DNA of 64,000 bases, taken from the NCBI RefSeq assembly GCF_001598855.1, contig NZ_BCZS01000002.1:62001-126000 (forward strand), given 5' to 3'. The position numbers and the translations under genes are program-made. The notes under the pieces were generated by a model. The model ran no database searches. It worked only from the letters and a program-made list of their open reading frames with translations, and was not told where the DNA came from. Of this stretch, positions 33,057 through 43,363 are shown piece by piece (position 1 is the stretch's first letter; the number at the start of each line of letters is the position of its first letter). The DNA comes from Pluralibacter gergoviae ATCC 33028 = NBRC 105706 (lineage in GTDB: Bacteria; Pseudomonadota; Gammaproteobacteria; Enterobacterales; Enterobacteriaceae).

Positions 33057-35192
33057 TTGCTGAATCCTATCGTTCGCAAGTTCCAGTATGGTCAACATAC
33101 CGTAACCCTCGAAACCGGCATGATGGCGCGTCAGGCTTCTGCTGCCGTCATGGTAAGCATGGATGACACTGCGGTTTTCGTTACCGTTGTTGGTCAGAAA
33201 AAAGCCAAGCCGGGCCAGGACTTCTTCCCGCTGACCGTGAACTATCAGGAGCGTACCTACGCTGCCGGTAAAATCCCGGGCGGCTTCTTCCGCCGCGAAG
33301 GCCGTCCGAGCGAAGGCGAAACCCTGATTGCGCGTCTGATTGACCGCCCGGTTCGTCCGCTGTTCCCGGAAGGTTTCGTTAACGAAGTGCAGGTTATTGC
33401 CACTGTTGTTTCCGTAAACCCGCAGGTTAACCCGGACATCGTCGCGATGATCGGTGCTTCTGCCGCGCTGTCCCTGTCCGGTATTCCGTTCAACGGCCCG
33501 ATCGGCGCCGCGCGCGTGGGCTACATCAACGACCAGTACGTGCTGAACCCGACCCAGGAAGAGCTGAAATCCAGCAAACTGGACCTGGTGGTTGCCGGTA
33601 CCGAAGCCGCCGTGCTGATGGTGGAATCCGAAGCCGAACTGCTGAGCGAAGACCAGATGCTGGGCGCCGTGGTATTTGGCCACGAGCAGCAGCAGATCGT
33701 CATCCAGACCATCAACGATCTGGTGAAAGAAGCGGGCAAACCGCGCTGGGACTGGCAGCCTGAAGCCGTTAACGAGCCGCTGCTGGCGCGCGTTACCGAG
33801 CTGGCGCAGTCTCGCCTGAGCGACGCCTACCGCATCACCGACAAGCAGGAGCGCTACGCGCAGGTTGACGTCATCAAGTCTGAAGTCATCGACACCCTGG
33901 TTGCCGAAGACGAATCCCTCGACGCTAACGAGCTGGGCGACATCCTGCACGGCATTGAGAAAAACGTCGTTCGCAGCCGCGTGCTGGCCGGCGAGCCGCG
34001 CATCGACGGTCGTGAAAAAGACATGATCCGCGGTCTGGATGTGCGCACCGGCGTACTGCCGCGCACCCACGGTTCCGCGCTGTTCACCCGCGGCGAAACG
34101 CAGGCGCTGGTCACCGCGACCCTCGGCACCGCCCGCGACGCGCAGAACATCGATGAGCTGATGGGCGAACGTACCGACAGCTTCCTGTTCCACTACAACT
34201 TCCCTCCGTACTCCGTCGGCGAAACCGGCATGGTCGGTTCACCGAAGCGTCGTGAAATTGGTCACGGTCGCCTGGCGAAGCGCGGCGTGCTGGCCGTGAT
34301 GCCGACCACCGAAGAGTTCCCGTATACCGTTCGCGTGGTGTCTGAAATCACCGAATCTAACGGCTCTTCCTCCATGGCTTCCGTGTGCGGCGCCTCGCTG
34401 GCGCTGATGGACGCGGGCGTGCCGGTGAAATCTGCGGTTGCTGGTATCGCGATGGGTCTGGTGAAAGAGGGCGACAACTACGTCGTACTGTCTGACATCC
34501 TCGGCGACGAAGATCACCTCGGCGACATGGACTTCAAAGTGGCGGGCTCCCGCGACGGTATCTCTGCGCTGCAGATGGATATCAAAATTGAAGGCATCAC
34601 CAAAGAGATCATGCAGGTGGCGCTGAACCAGGCTAAAGGTGCGCGTCTGCACATTCTGGGCGTGATGGAGCAGGCGATCAACGCGCCGCGCGGCGATATC
34701 TCTGAATTCGCACCGCGTATCCACACCATTAAGATCAGCCCGGACAAGATCAAAGACGTGATCGGTAAAGGCGGCTCGGTGATCCGCGCGCTGACCGAAG
34801 AGACCGGCACCACCATCGAAATCGAAGATGACGGTACCGTGAAGATCGCAGCGACCGACGGCGACAAAGCGCAGCACGCTATCCGCCGTATCGAAGAGAT
34901 CACCGCTGAAATCGAAGTTGGCCGTATCTACAATGGTAAAGTAACCCGCATCGTTGACTTTGGCGCTTTCGTTGCCATCGGCGGCGGTAAAGAGGGTCTG
35001 GTTCACATCTCGCAGATCGCCGACAAGCGCGTAGAGAAAGTGACCGATTACCTGCAGATGGGTCAGGAAGTACCGGTTAAAGTTCTGGAAGTTGACCGCC
35101 AGGGCCGCGTACGTCTGAGCATTAAAGAAGCGACCGAGCAGACTCAGCCTGCCGCCGCGCCGGAAGCACCGGCCGCGGAACAGGGCGAGTAA
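33057..35192 (+). CDS. pnp: Pnp, polynucleotide phosphorylase
   Basis: Pnp is the trimeric 3'-5' phosphorolytic exoribonuclease of the RNA degradosome. From the TTG start (AAGGA eight bases before) it has 711 residues, as in E. coli ([21 protein letters not shown]). The two RNase PH domains (about 1-215 and 310-545) flank a helical linker, and the KH domain ([16 protein letters not shown]) and S1 domain ([24 protein letters not shown]) close the protein. A TTG 18 bases upstream is rejected because it is too near the ribosome site. Confidence 0.97.
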   Translation: MLNPIVRKFQYGQHTVTLETGMMARQASAAVMVSMDDTAVFVTVVGQKKAKPGQDFFPLTVNYQERTYAAGKIPGGFFRREGRPSEGETLIARLIDRPVRPLFPEGFVNEVQVIATVVSVNPQVNPDIVAMIGASAALSLSGIPFNGPIGAARVGYINDQYVLNPTQEELKSSKLDLVVAGTEAAVLMVESEAELLSEDQMLGAVVFGHEQQQIVIQTINDLVKEAGKPRWDWQPEAVNEPLLARVTELAQSRLSDAYRITDKQERYAQVDVIKSEVIDTLVAEDESLDANELGDILHGIEKNVVRSRVLAGEPRIDGREKDMIRGLDVRTGVLPRTHGSALFTRGETQALVTATLGTARDAQNIDELMGERTDSFLFHYNFPPYSVGETGMVGSPKRREIGHGRLAKRGVLAVMPTTEEFPYTVRVVSEITESNGSSSMASVCGASLALMDAGVPVKSAVAGIAMGLVKEGDNYVVLSDILGDEDHLGDMDFKVAGSRDGISALQMDIKIEGITKEIMQVALNQAKGARLHILGVMEQAINAPRGDISEFAPRIHTIKISPDKIKDVIGKGGSVIRALTEETGTTIEIEDDGTVKIAATDGDKAQHAIRRIEEITAEIEVGRIYNGKVTRIVDFGAFVAIGGGKEGLVHISQIADKRVEKVTDYLQMGQEVPVKVLEVDRQGRVRLSIKEATEQTQPAAAPEAPAAEQGE

Positions 35193-35203
35193 CGTTGTCG
35201 TTA

Positions 35204-35225
35204 GCCCTCCGCGATAGCGGAGGGC
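35204..35225 (+). other. Stable intergenic hairpin between pnp and nlpI
   Basis: A perfect 9-bp stem (GCCCTCCGC/GCGGAGGGC) encloses a GATA loop. No U-tract follows, so it is more likely an mRNA-stabilising or processing element than a complete intrinsic terminator. Confidence 0.6.
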
Positions 35226-35299
35226 GCATTCCGGGCAGGACGCTTGTTTGCTGTTGGGGAACAGGACGTTCATCCAATCGTTGTCTTCGGGAGTGGGAA

Positions 35300-36190
35300 A
35301 TGAAGCCTTTTTTGCGCTGGTGTTTCGTTGCGACAGCACTCACGCTGGCGGCAGGATGCAGCGACTCCTCTGCCTGGCGTAAGAATGAAGTCCTGGCGGT
35401 GCCACTGCAACCAACGCTGCAGCAAGAAGTCATTCTGGCGCGCATGGAACAAATTCTTGCCAGTCGGGCTTTAACCGATGATGAACGTGCACAGCTTTTA
35501 TATGAGCGCGGAGTGTTGTATGATAGTTTGGGTCTGAGGGCACTGGCGCGTAATGATTTCTCGCAAGCCTTAGCCATCCGACCGGATATGCCTGAAGTAT
35601 TCAATTACTTAGGCATTTACTTAACGCAGGCAGGCAATTTTGATGCTGCCTATGAAGCGTTTGATTCTGTACTTGAGCTTGATCCAACTTACAATTACGC
35701 TCACTTAAACCGCGGCATCGCGCTCTATTACGGTGGTCGCGCTAAGTTAGCGCAAGATGATCTGCTGGCGTTTTATCAAGACGATCCCAATGATCCTTTC
35801 CGTAGTCTGTGGCTCTACATCGTTGAGCGGAAGCTCGATGAGAAGCAGGCTAGCGTCGCGCTGAGGCAGCGCTATGAAAAATCGGACAGAGAACAATGGG
35901 GATGGAACATTGTCGAGTTCTACCTCGGTGACATCAGCGAAGCAACGCTGATGGACAGACTGAAGGCAGACGCAACGGATAACACCTCGCTCGCTGAGCA
36001 TCTCAGTGAAACCAACTTCTATTTAGGTAAGTACTACCTAAGTCTGGGGGACAGGGACAGCGCTACGGCACTGTTCAAACTGGCGGTTGCTAACAACGTT
36101 CATAACTTTGTTGAGCACCGATACGCATTGTTGGAATTAGCGCTCTTGGGCCAGGAGCAAGACGACCTGGCAGAATCGGACCAGCAATAG
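35300..36190 (+). CDS. nlpI: NlpI, outer-membrane TPR lipoprotein
   Basis: NlpI is a lipoprotein adaptor that delivers the cell-wall hydrolase MepS to the protease Prc and scaffolds murein endopeptidases. The protein has 296 residues, two more than in E. coli, the difference lying just after the lipobox. The lipobox LTLAAGC puts the lipidated cysteine at position 20, followed by SD rather than an inner-membrane-retention Asp at +2. TPR units are visible from about residue 64 ([26 protein letters not shown]) to 165, with a further one near 235-275. It lies between pnp and deaD. Confidence 0.96.
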   Translation: MKPFLRWCFVATALTLAAGCSDSSAWRKNEVLAVPLQPTLQQEVILARMEQILASRALTDDERAQLLYERGVLYDSLGLRALARNDFSQALAIRPDMPEVFNYLGIYLTQAGNFDAAYEAFDSVLELDPTYNYAHLNRGIALYYGGRAKLAQDDLLAFYQDDPNDPFRSLWLYIVERKLDEKQASVALRQRYEKSDREQWGWNIVEFYLGDISEATLMDRLKADATDNTSLAEHLSETNFYLGKYYLSLGDRDSATALFKLAVANNVHNFVEHRYALLELALLGQEQDDLAESDQQ

Positions 36191-36294
36191 CTGACGAACA
36201 AATCAGCCCAAATCTTTTTTGATTGCCATCACCTTCGCGGGTGAGGGCTTTACTGTTCGTCAATTCAACTAATTTGAGCCGGTTCACACTTTTG

Positions 36295-36372
36295 ATGAAA
36301 ATAGCCCCAATTTTTCACGATGAGGTATGTAGACTGGCCGCCATATTTGAGGCACACGTACTACATGGCTGA
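36295..36372 (+). CDS. yrbN: YrbN, leader peptide overlapping deaD
   Basis: A 25-codon frame reads [20 protein letters not shown]... and ends in HVLHG. It closely resembles the small E. coli protein YrbN, which sits in the same place. Its stop codon overlaps the deaD start by eight bases, so translation of the peptide is probably coupled to deaD. The function is unknown; a leader-peptide role for cold-induced deaD is inferred from position. Confidence 0.75.
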   Translation: MKIAPIFHDEVCRLAAIFEAHVLHG

Positions 36373-38239
36373 ATTCGAAACCACTTTTGCAGATCTGGGC
36401 CTGAAGGCTCCTATTCTTGAAGCCCTGACCGATCTCGGTTACGAAAAACCATCTCCCATCCAGGCTGAGTGTATTCCTCACCTGCTGGGCGGCCGCGACG
36501 TGCTGGGCATGGCCCAGACCGGTAGCGGTAAAACTGCGGCGTTCTCGCTGCCGCTCCTTAACAACCTCGATCCTGAGCTGAAGGCACCGCAGATCCTGGT
36601 GCTGGCCCCGACCCGCGAACTGGCGGTTCAGGTTGCCGAAGCAATGACCGATTTCTCTAAACATATGCGCGGCGTAAACGTGGTGGCCCTGTACGGCGGC
36701 CAGCGTTATGACGTGCAGCTGCGCGCCCTGCGCCAGGGCCCGCAGATCGTGGTCGGTACCCCGGGCCGCCTGCTGGATCACCTCAAGCGCGGCACCCTGG
36801 ACCTCTCTAAGCTGAGCGGCCTGGTGCTGGATGAAGCCGACGAAATGCTGCGCATGGGCTTTATCGAAGACGTCGAAACCATCATGGCCGAGATCCCGGA
36901 AGGTCACCAGACCGCCCTGTTCTCCGCCACCATGCCGGAAGCGATCCGCCGTATCACCCGCCGCTTTATGAAAGAGCCGCAGGAAGTGCGCATCCAGTCC
37001 AGCGTGACGACCCGCCCGGACATCAGCCAGAGCTACTGGACCGTCTGGGGCATGCGTAAGAACGAAGCGCTGGTGCGCTTCCTCGAAGCCGAAGACTTTG
37101 ATGCGGCGATTATCTTCGTGCGCACCAAAAACGCGACCCTGGAAGTGGCGGAAGCCCTGGAGCGCAACGGCTACAACAGCGCTGCGCTGAACGGCGACAT
37201 GAACCAGTCCCTGCGCGAGCAGACCCTGGATCGCCTGAAGGACGGTCGTCTGGATATCCTGATCGCCACCGACGTTGCCGCCCGCGGCCTCGACGTTGAG
37301 CGCATCAGCCTGGTCGTTAACTACGATATCCCGATGGATACCGAATCTTACGTTCACCGCATCGGCCGTACCGGTCGTGCGGGCCGCGCCGGCCGCGCCC
37401 TGCTGTTCGTTGAGAACCGCGAGCGCCGCCTGCTGCGCAACATCGAACGTCTGATGAAGCTGACCATTCCGGAAGTTGAGCTGCCGAACGCCGAACTGCT
37501 CGGCAAGCGTCGTCTGGAAAAATTCGCCGCCAAAGTCCAGCAGCAGCTGGAAAGCAGCGATCTGGACCAGTACCGCGACCTGCTGACTAAACTGCAGCCG
37601 GAAGGCCAGGAAGAGCAGGAACTGGATATGGAAACCCTGGCCGCAGCGCTGCTGAAAATGGCCCAGGGCGAACGTCCGCTGATCCTGCCGCCGGATGCGC
37701 CGATGCGTCCTAAGCGCGAATTCCGCGATCGCGACGACCGCCGCGGTGACCGCAACGATCGCGGTCCGCGCGAAGACCGTCCGCGTCGCGAGCGTCGTGA
37801 CGTTGGCGACATGCAGCTGTACCGCATCGAAGTGGGCCGCGATGACGGCGTTGAAGTTCGTCATATCGTTGGCGCTATCGCTAACGAAGGCGACATCAGC
37901 AGCCGCTACATCGGCAACATCAAGCTGTTCGGCTCCCACTCCACCATCGAGCTGCCGAAAGGTATGCCGGGCGAGGTACTGCAGCACTTTACCCGCACCC
38001 GCATCCTCAACAAGCCGATGAACATGCAGCTGCTGGGCGATGCGCAGCCGCACACCGAACGCCGCGGCGGCGGCCGCAGCTTCGGCGGCGAGCGTCGTGA
38101 AGGCGGACGTCCTGAAGGTCGTCGCTTCAGCGGCGAACGTCGCGAAGGCGGCCGCAGCTTTGGCGGCGAGCGTCGTGAAAACCGCGGCCCGCGCCGCGAC
38201 GACAACGGCAGCCGCCGTCGCTTCGGCGGCGACGCATAA
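36365..38239 (+). CDS. deaD: DeaD (CsdA), cold-shock DEAD-box RNA helicase
   Basis: DeaD unwinds RNA in 50S biogenesis and mRNA decay, chiefly in the cold. From the chosen ATG it has 624 residues, five fewer than E. coli. Motifs in order are Q-motif (about 5-33), Walker A AQTGSGKT at 50-57, DEAD at 156-159, SAT, and [11 protein letters not shown]. After the helicase core come a basic RD/RG-rich stretch, the RNA-binding domain (about 485-560) and a tail of repeated [11 protein letters not shown]-type units; the length difference to E. coli lies in these repeats. A frame extension of 15 codons upstream is rejected because it overlaps yrbN. Confidence 0.96.
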   Translation: MAEFETTFADLGLKAPILEALTDLGYEKPSPIQAECIPHLLGGRDVLGMAQTGSGKTAAFSLPLLNNLDPELKAPQILVLAPTRELAVQVAEAMTDFSKHMRGVNVVALYGGQRYDVQLRALRQGPQIVVGTPGRLLDHLKRGTLDLSKLSGLVLDEADEMLRMGFIEDVETIMAEIPEGHQTALFSATMPEAIRRITRRFMKEPQEVRIQSSVTTRPDISQSYWTVWGMRKNEALVRFLEAEDFDAAIIFVRTKNATLEVAEALERNGYNSAALNGDMNQSLREQTLDRLKDGRLDILIATDVAARGLDVERISLVVNYDIPMDTESYVHRIGRTGRAGRAGRALLFVENRERRLLRNIERLMKLTIPEVELPNAELLGKRRLEKFAAKVQQQLESSDLDQYRDLLTKLQPEGQEEQELDMETLAAALLKMAQGERPLILPPDAPMRPKREFRDRDDRRGDRNDRGPREDRPRRERRDVGDMQLYRIEVGRDDGVEVRHIVGAIANEGDISSRYIGNIKLFGSHSTIELPKGMPGEVLQHFTRTRILNKPMNMQLLGDAQPHTERRGGGRSFGGERREGGRPEGRRFSGERREGGRSFGGERRENRGPRRDDNGSRRRFGGDA

Positions 38240-38284
38240 TCAAAGCGTAAAATGCTGAGATTAGGCCCGTAAAGTAAAATATAC

Positions 38285-38315
38285 AGCCCCGGTCACCGCG
38301 ATCGGGGCTTTTTTT
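38285..38315 (+). terminator. Intrinsic terminator after deaD
   Basis: AGCCCCG and CGGGGCT arms around an 11-base loop are followed by TTTTTT. Confidence 0.85.
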
Positions 38316-38324
38316 ATTCCATTT

Positions 38325-38342
38325 GTACTCGTGTACTGGTAC
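38325..38342 (+). promoter_or_regulatory. TrpR-type operator upstream of mtr
   Basis: The 18-bp sequence GTACTCGTGTACTGGTAC aligns with the trp operator core GAACTAGTTAACTAGTAC at 13 of 18 positions, keeping both ACTnGT half-sites. E. coli mtr is repressed by TrpR and activated by TyrR from a comparable region. The outer TGTA/TACA ends could also be part of a TyrR box. Confidence 0.6.
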
Positions 38343-38372
38343 AGTGCTTCGCGTAAACTCAGGAGAAGATTG

Positions 38373-39617
38373 ATGGCGACACTCACTACCACAGCATCGC
38401 ACCCGTCACTGTTTGGCGGCGTGGTGATTATCGGCGGCACCATAATTGGCGCAGGAATGTTCTCCCTGCCGGTGGTCATGTCCGGGGCGTGGTTTTTCTG
38501 GTCGCTGGCGGCGCTGCTGTTTACCTGGTTCTGTATGCTGCACTCCGGGCTGATGATCCTTGAGGCTAACCTCAACTACCGCACCGGCGCCAGTTTCGAC
38601 ACGATTACCCGCGACCTGCTGGGCAAAGGCTGGAACCTGGTTAACGGCATCTCGATTGCCTTCGTGCTCTATATCCTGACCTACGCCTATATCTCGGCCA
38701 GCGGCTCTATTCTGCACCACACCTTTAGCGAGTTGTCGCTGAACGTCCCGGCGCGGATGGCGGGCTTCGGCTTTGCGCTGCTGGTGGCTTTTATCGTCTG
38801 GCTGAGCACCAAAGCGGTAAGCCGGATGACCGCTATCGTACTGGGCGCCAAGGTGATCACCTTCTTCCTGACCTTCGGCAGCCTGCTGGGCCACGTCCAG
38901 CCGGTGACGCTGTTTAACGTCGCGGAGAAAAACGCCTCCTACCTGCCTTACCTGCTGATGACCCTGCCGTTCTGCCTGACGTCGTTCGGCTTTCACGGCA
39001 ACGTGCCGAGCCTGATGAAGTACTACGGTAAGGATCCGCGCACTATCGTGAAGTGCCTGGTGTACGGCACGCTGCTGGCGCTGAGCCTGTACGTTATCTG
39101 GCTGCTGGGCACCATGGGCAACATCCCGCGCCCGGAATTTATCGGCATTGTGCGGCAGGGCGGCAATATTGACGTGCTGGTGCAGGCCCTGAGCGGCGTG
39201 CTGAACAGCCGCAGCCTGGATCTGCTGCTGGTGATTTTCTCGAACTTTGCGGTGGCCAGCTCCTTCCTCGGCGTGACCCTGGGACTGTTTGATTACCTGG
39301 CGGATCTGTTTAAGTTTAACGACTCGCCGCTGGGGCGCTTTAAGACCGCGCTGCTCACCTTTGCGCCGCCGATTGTCGGCGGCCTGCTGTGGCCGAACGG
39401 CTTCCTGTACGCCATCGGCTACGCGGGCCTGGCCGCCACTATCTGGGCCGCCATCGTGCCGGCGCTGCTGGCGCGCAAGTCCCGCAAGCGCTTCGGCAGC
39501 CCGCAGTTCCGGGTCTGGGGCGGCAGGCCGATGATTATCCTGATCCTGCTGTTTGGCGTCGGCAACGCGATTGTGCACACCCTGGCGAGCTTTAATCTGC
39601 TGCCGGTGTATCAGTAA
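38373..39617 (+). CDS. mtr: Mtr, high-affinity tryptophan permease
   Basis: Mtr imports tryptophan and indole across the inner membrane by proton symport. From the chosen ATG (AGGAG upstream) it has 414 residues, as in E. coli, with eleven predicted membrane helices and the aromatic-amino-acid-permease signature [21 protein letters not shown] in helix 1. A frame-open extension of 14 codons covers the operator and is not used. The upstream TrpR-type site implies tryptophan control. Confidence 0.96.
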   Translation: MATLTTTASHPSLFGGVVIIGGTIIGAGMFSLPVVMSGAWFFWSLAALLFTWFCMLHSGLMILEANLNYRTGASFDTITRDLLGKGWNLVNGISIAFVLYILTYAYISASGSILHHTFSELSLNVPARMAGFGFALLVAFIVWLSTKAVSRMTAIVLGAKVITFFLTFGSLLGHVQPVTLFNVAEKNASYLPYLLMTLPFCLTSFGFHGNVPSLMKYYGKDPRTIVKCLVYGTLLALSLYVIWLLGTMGNIPRPEFIGIVRQGGNIDVLVQALSGVLNSRSLDLLLVIFSNFAVASSFLGVTLGLFDYLADLFKFNDSPLGRFKTALLTFAPPIVGGLLWPNGFLYAIGYAGLAATIWAAIVPALLARKSRKRFGSPQFRVWGGRPMIILILLFGVGNAIVHTLASFNLLPVYQ

Positions 39618-39622
39618 ATACC

Positions 39623-39648
39623 GCAGCGCCGGGCGAGCCCGGCGCTGC
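39623..39648 (+). terminator. Hairpin between convergent mtr and yhbW
   Basis: GCAGCGCCGGGC and GCCCGGCGCTGC form a near-perfect GC stem directly after both stop codons. There is no U-tract on either strand, so termination may be weak or protein-assisted. Confidence 0.5.
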
Positions 39649-39653
39649 GCCCG

Positions 39654-40658
39654 TTACGCCATCTCCCTGTACACCTCCATCGCCAGCTCAAACGAGCGCA
39701 GCCGCGCCTGGCAGTCATAGATCTGCCCGTTAACCATCACCTCATCCGCCTGGGTCTCGCGCAGCAGCGACTCCAGCCCGTGGCGCACCTTCGCCTTATC
39801 GCCGACGATCGACATGCCCAGCGCCCGGTCAACGCCGTACTTCTCGGCGGGCGTCCAGACGTGGTCCATATTCTCCACCGGCGGCGGCAACTGGTTGCTC
39901 TCGCCCCGGCGCAGTTTGACGAAGGCCTGCTGCATGGAGGTGAACAGAAACTCCGCGTCGCGCACGCTGTCGGCGGCGATAACGTTGACGCAGACCATCG
40001 CGTAGGGTTTAGCGAGCCGCGCCGACGGCTGGAACTGGCTGCGATAGAGCTGCAGCGCCTGGAACAGCATATCCGGCGCGAAGTGCGAAGCGAAGGCGAA
40101 GGGCAGCCCGAGCTGCGCCGCCAGCTGGGCGCTGTAGAGGCTGGATCCGAGTAGCCACACCGGAATTTTTTCGCCGTAGCCCGGCACCGGACGCACCTGC
40201 GGCTCTGGATCGCAGGCGTCAAACCAGTTCACCAGCTCCGCCACATCGCGGGGGAAATTGTCGATATCGCCGCTCATGTGGCGGCGCAGGGCGCGCATGG
40301 TCGGCTGATCGCTGCCCGGCGCGCGGCCGAGGCCGAGGTCGATACGCCCCGGATAGAGCGTGTTGAGCGTGCCAAACTGCTCGGCAATCACCAGCGGCGC
40401 GTGGTTGGGCAGCATCACGCCGCCGGAGCCGAGGTGCAGGGTGGTGGTATTAGCCGCCAGGTAGCCAATCAGCACCGAGGTGGCCGCGCTGGCGATGCCG
40501 CTCATGTTGTGGTGCTCCGCCAGCCAGTAGCGGTGGTAGCCCAGCCGCTCGGCCAGACGGGCGAGTTCGAGAGAGCGGGAGAAGGCCTCTCTCGCCGAGG
40601 AGCATTCGGGGATCGGCGCTAAATCAAGCACCGAAAAGTTGAAATGTGTATTGGTCAT
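39654..40658 (-). CDS. yhbW: YhbW, luciferase-like monooxygenase family protein
   Basis: This 334-residue protein belongs to the bacterial luciferase-like (LLM) flavin-dependent superfamily and matches E. coli YhbW, whose substrate is not established. The TIM-barrel fold is suggested by [21 protein letters not shown] near residue 33, [13 protein letters not shown] and [11 protein letters not shown]. It converges on mtr. The ubiV gene follows in the same direction about 75 bases upstream of its start, but no link to quinone synthesis is known. Confidence 0.93.
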   Translation of the reverse strand: MTNTHFNFSVLDLAPIPECSSAREAFSRSLELARLAERLGYHRYWLAEHHNMSGIASAATSVLIGYLAANTTTLHLGSGGVMLPNHAPLVIAEQFGTLNTLYPGRIDLGLGRAPGSDQPTMRALRRHMSGDIDNFPRDVAELVNWFDACDPEPQVRPVPGYGEKIPVWLLGSSLYSAQLAAQLGLPFAFASHFAPDMLFQALQLYRSQFQPSARLAKPYAMVCVNVIAADSVRDAEFLFTSMQQAFVKLRRGESNQLPPPVENMDHVWTPAEKYGVDRALGMSIVGDKAKVRHGLESLLRETQADEVMVNGQIYDCQARLRSFELAMEVYREMA

Positions 40659-40734
40659 AGAGGCTCACTTTGTCTTCGTTACATTTAATACTGTATGAAA
40701 AAACCGTAACGATCGTTAACAAAGTGAGCTTTTT

Positions 40735-41613
40735 TTATGCCTGCAGTTCGAGACCGGCCAGCCGCCTCCAGTAGCCGTTGCAGTCGCTGTTGCGCTCAAG
40801 ACTCAGCGGCGACGCGCCGTTTTCATTGGCGCGGAAGGCGTCGAGCATCGCGAAGGTTTCTGTACCCATCGGCGACAGACGCACCACGTCAACCAGACCC
40901 TGCATCGAGGCCAGCTCGTTGCCGAGATTGTAGACATAGCCGCTCATGGTCTGAATGCCGTTGAGCACGAACACCTGCTGATTCTCCTGGGAGAGGATCG
41001 GCCGCCCGTTGGGATAGTTGATACAGCAGGTCTCGCACTCGTCCTTCGGCCTGTCCTCGGAGCGGGCGGTAAAGCAGCGGGCGGAGTAGGCCAGCGGCAG
41101 GTGGCCGTAGCTCAGGACTTCCACCTCAAACTTGTCGCGAATGCCCAGCTCGTCGCACTGGCTCAGCAGGTTCGCCAGCCAGTCGCGGGAGAGCTCTACC
41201 GGCATACACCAGCGCGTCATGCCCTGCTTGTGCAGCAGGCGCAGGGTGACGGCGTTGTAGCAGTTGAGCGCGTGTCCGGCGACAAACGGCAATTTGCGCT
41301 CGGCGCACATATTCACCGCGCCCAGGTCGCTGGCCTCAATCAGAAAGTCGCCGTTCTCGACGTAGCGCTTCAGCTCGCCGAGCTCGGAAGAGGCCTGCAC
41401 CAGCGCAAGCGTTGACAGCACCACCTGCTTGCCGCTGCCGGCGACGCTTTTTGCCATCGCCAGCCAGTCGCCTACTTTGGTGGCGCGGCGCTTGCTGCAT
41501 ACCGCCTCGCCGAGATAGATAATATCGGTGCTGCTGCTCATCGCCTGGCGGTAAAAGTCTTCCAGCGTCTCTTTCGGCCAGTAGTAGAGTACCGGCCCTA
41601 ATGCGTATTTCAT
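40735..41613 (-). CDS. ubiV: UbiV, oxygen-independent ubiquinone hydroxylation protein
   Basis: UbiV (YhbV) forms a complex with UbiU that hydroxylates the ubiquinone ring without oxygen, probably using prephenate as oxygen donor. From the chosen ATG it has 292 residues, as in E. coli. The four 4Fe-4S ligand cysteines correspond to C39, C180, C193 and C197 (SARCFTARSEDRPKDECETCC). Frame-open sequence upstream covers the end of ubiU and is not coding for UbiV. It starts eight bases after the ubiU stop codon. Confidence 0.95.
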   Translation of the reverse strand: MKYALGPVLYYWPKETLEDFYRQAMSSSTDIIYLGEAVCSKRRATKVGDWLAMAKSVAGSGKQVVLSTLALVQASSELGELKRYVENGDFLIEASDLGAVNMCAERKLPFVAGHALNCYNAVTLRLLHKQGMTRWCMPVELSRDWLANLLSQCDELGIRDKFEVEVLSYGHLPLAYSARCFTARSEDRPKDECETCCINYPNGRPILSQENQQVFVLNGIQTMSGYVYNLGNELASMQGLVDVVRLSPMGTETFAMLDAFRANENGASPLSLERNSDCNGYWRRLAGLELQA

Positions 41614-41621
41614 TGCGTTAC

Positions 41622-42617
41622 CTACTGCCATTTGCGGTGGTAGGCGCCCAGCGTGGTCTGGGTGCCTTCGGACATGGAGCCGAGCGTCTCCATCCACGCG
41701 GCCTGCGGGACGAAGTTCTGCGGGTCGGCGATGCAGCGGTCGATCGCCTGCCGCCACACCTTCGCCACCTGGCTGACGTAGGCCGGGCTGCGCTGGCGTC
41801 CCTCGATTTTCACCGAAGCGATATTGGCCGCCAGCAGCTCCGGCAGCAGCTCCAGCGTATTGAGGCTGGTCGGCTCTTCCAGGGCGTGATAGCGCTGGCC
41901 GTCCACCATATAGCGTCCTTTACACAGCGTCGGATAGCCGGCGTTTTCGCCGTCCTGATAGCGGTCGATCAGCACTTCGTTAAGGCGCGACTCCAGGCCC
42001 TGCGGCGTCTGCTGCCAGCGCACGTAGCGGGCCGGCGAGCAGGCGCCAACGGTGTTCGGCGACTCGCCGGTTAAGTACGAGGAGAGATAGCAGCGCCCCT
42101 CGGCCATGATGCACAGACTGCCGAAGGCGAACACCTCCAGCGGCACCGGCGTGACGCGGGCCAACTGCTTCACCTGATGAATGGAGAGCACGCGCGGCAA
42201 TACCACGCGGGCGACGTCGAAGTTGCGCTGGTAGAAGCGAATCGCCTCTTCATTGGTGGCGGAGGCCTGCACCGACACGTGGCGCTCAATGTGCGGATAG
42301 CGCTCGGCTGCGTACTCCAGCATCGCAATATCGGCGAGGATCAGCGCGTCGGCGCCGAGCTGCGCCGCCATATCGACGGCGCGCTGCCAGCGGGCGTAGC
42401 CGTCCGGATGCGCGAAGGTATTAATGGCGATGTGCAGCTTGCGGCGGTGCTGGTGGACAAAGCTGACCGCGTCCTGCAGTTTCTTTTCGGTGAAATTAAG
42501 ACCGGCAAAGTGGCGGGCGTTGGTATCATCTTTTAGCCCGATATAGACCGCATCGGCGCCGTTTTCGATGGCCGCCTTAAGCGCCGGAAGGTTTCCGGCA
42601 GGGCAGAGCAGCTCCAT
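41622..42617 (-). CDS. ubiU: UbiU, U32-family Fe-S protein of anaerobic ubiquinone synthesis
   Basis: UbiU (YhbU), a peptidase-U32-family protein, is the partner of UbiV. The 331-residue length equals that of E. coli. The cysteines that bind its 4Fe-4S cluster are C169, C176, C193 and C232, all present (GSLCIMAEGRCYLSS, VGACSPARY, YPTLCKGRYM). It is the first gene of the ubiUV operon and is divergent from ubiT. Anaerobic activation by FNR is known for the E. coli genes. Confidence 0.96.
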   Translation of the reverse strand: MELLCPAGNLPALKAAIENGADAVYIGLKDDTNARHFAGLNFTEKKLQDAVSFVHQHRRKLHIAINTFAHPDGYARWQRAVDMAAQLGADALILADIAMLEYAAERYPHIERHVSVQASATNEEAIRFYQRNFDVARVVLPRVLSIHQVKQLARVTPVPLEVFAFGSLCIMAEGRCYLSSYLTGESPNTVGACSPARYVRWQQTPQGLESRLNEVLIDRYQDGENAGYPTLCKGRYMVDGQRYHALEEPTSLNTLELLPELLAANIASVKIEGRQRSPAYVSQVAKVWRQAIDRCIADPQNFVPQAAWMETLGSMSEGTQTTLGAYHRKWQ

Positions 42618-42699
42618 AAGTATTCCTGAAGGCAGCGACCCGCAGGGCCGCAGAATTGTTAAGGAACCGGGATTTTAGTTAACCCATCGTCGACAATTT

Positions 42700-42713
42700 T
42701 TGATTTGAGGCAG
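42700..42713 (-). promoter_or_regulatory. Possible FNR site upstream of ubiU
   Basis: TTGAT is followed by four bases and GGCAG. One half matches the FNR consensus TTGAT-N4-ATCAA fully; the other matches at only two of five positions. The location about 90 bases upstream of ubiU fits a class II site. It is a weak candidate. Confidence 0.3.
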
Positions 42714-42838
42714 TTAAAAGCGTATTGATGGCATCAATAATGCCCGCGATTGCCAACAGAATTGTTGATTCATACCGCGTTGTGCGAGTATGGATGTGGC
42801 AGAATAGAGAAACTATTGCATTTAAGGGAGTAAAGCTC

Positions 42839-43363
42839 GTGTTGAATAAACTGCGTTCACGCCTGGTTGAAATGGGCCCAACATTAATGCGCCTCCCGGT
42901 GCGGGTTACGCCTTTTGCCCTCAAGCGCCAGGTGCTTGAACAGGTGCTCGGCTGGCAGTTTCGCCAGGCGCTGGCCGACGGTGAGCTGGAATTTCTTGAA
43001 GGGCGCTGGCTGAGCATTGACGTGCGCGATATTGGCCTGCGCTGGTTCACCACGGTCGAAAACGGCCGCCTGGTGGTTAGTCCGTCGGCGACGGCAGATG
43101 TTAGCTTCAGCGCCGATGCCAGCGATCTGCTGATGATCGCCGCGCGCAAGCAGGATCCTGACACGCTCTTTTTCCAGCGCCGGCTGGTGATTGAGGGTGA
43201 CACTGAGCTTGGGTTGTATGTTAAAAATCTGATGGACGCTATTGAGCTGGAGCAGATGCCGGGCGCGCTGCGCGTCATGCTGCTGCAGCTGGCGGACTTT
43301 GTGGAGGCGGGCCTCACGAGCGCGCCGCAAACCAGACAGACATCGGTAGGTGAACCATGCTGA
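42839..43363 (+). CDS. ubiT: UbiT, SCP2-domain accessory factor of anaerobic ubiquinone synthesis
   Basis: UbiT (YhbT) has an SCP2-type lipid-binding domain and is needed with UbiU and UbiV for ubiquinone synthesis without oxygen, probably by holding the hydrophobic intermediates. From the GTG start (GGGAG upstream) it has 174 residues, as in E. coli. The segment ALKRQVLEQVLGWQFRQAL and the C-terminal QTSVGEPC are family hallmarks. The 3' end overlaps yhbS by seven bases. Confidence 0.94.
   Translation: MLNKLRSRLVEMGPTLMRLPVRVTPFALKRQVLEQVLGWQFRQALADGELEFLEGRWLSIDVRDIGLRWFTTVENGRLVVSPSATADVSFSADASDLLMIAARKQDPDTLFFQRRLVIEGDTELGLYVKNLMDAIELEQMPGALRVMLLQLADFVEAGLTSAPQTRQTSVGEPC

Noticed and set aside
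42725-42838. An N-terminal extension of UbiT starting at an ATG near 42725
   Set aside because: The GTG at 42839 has a good ribosome site and gives the family length. The extension would cover the shared control region with ubiU.
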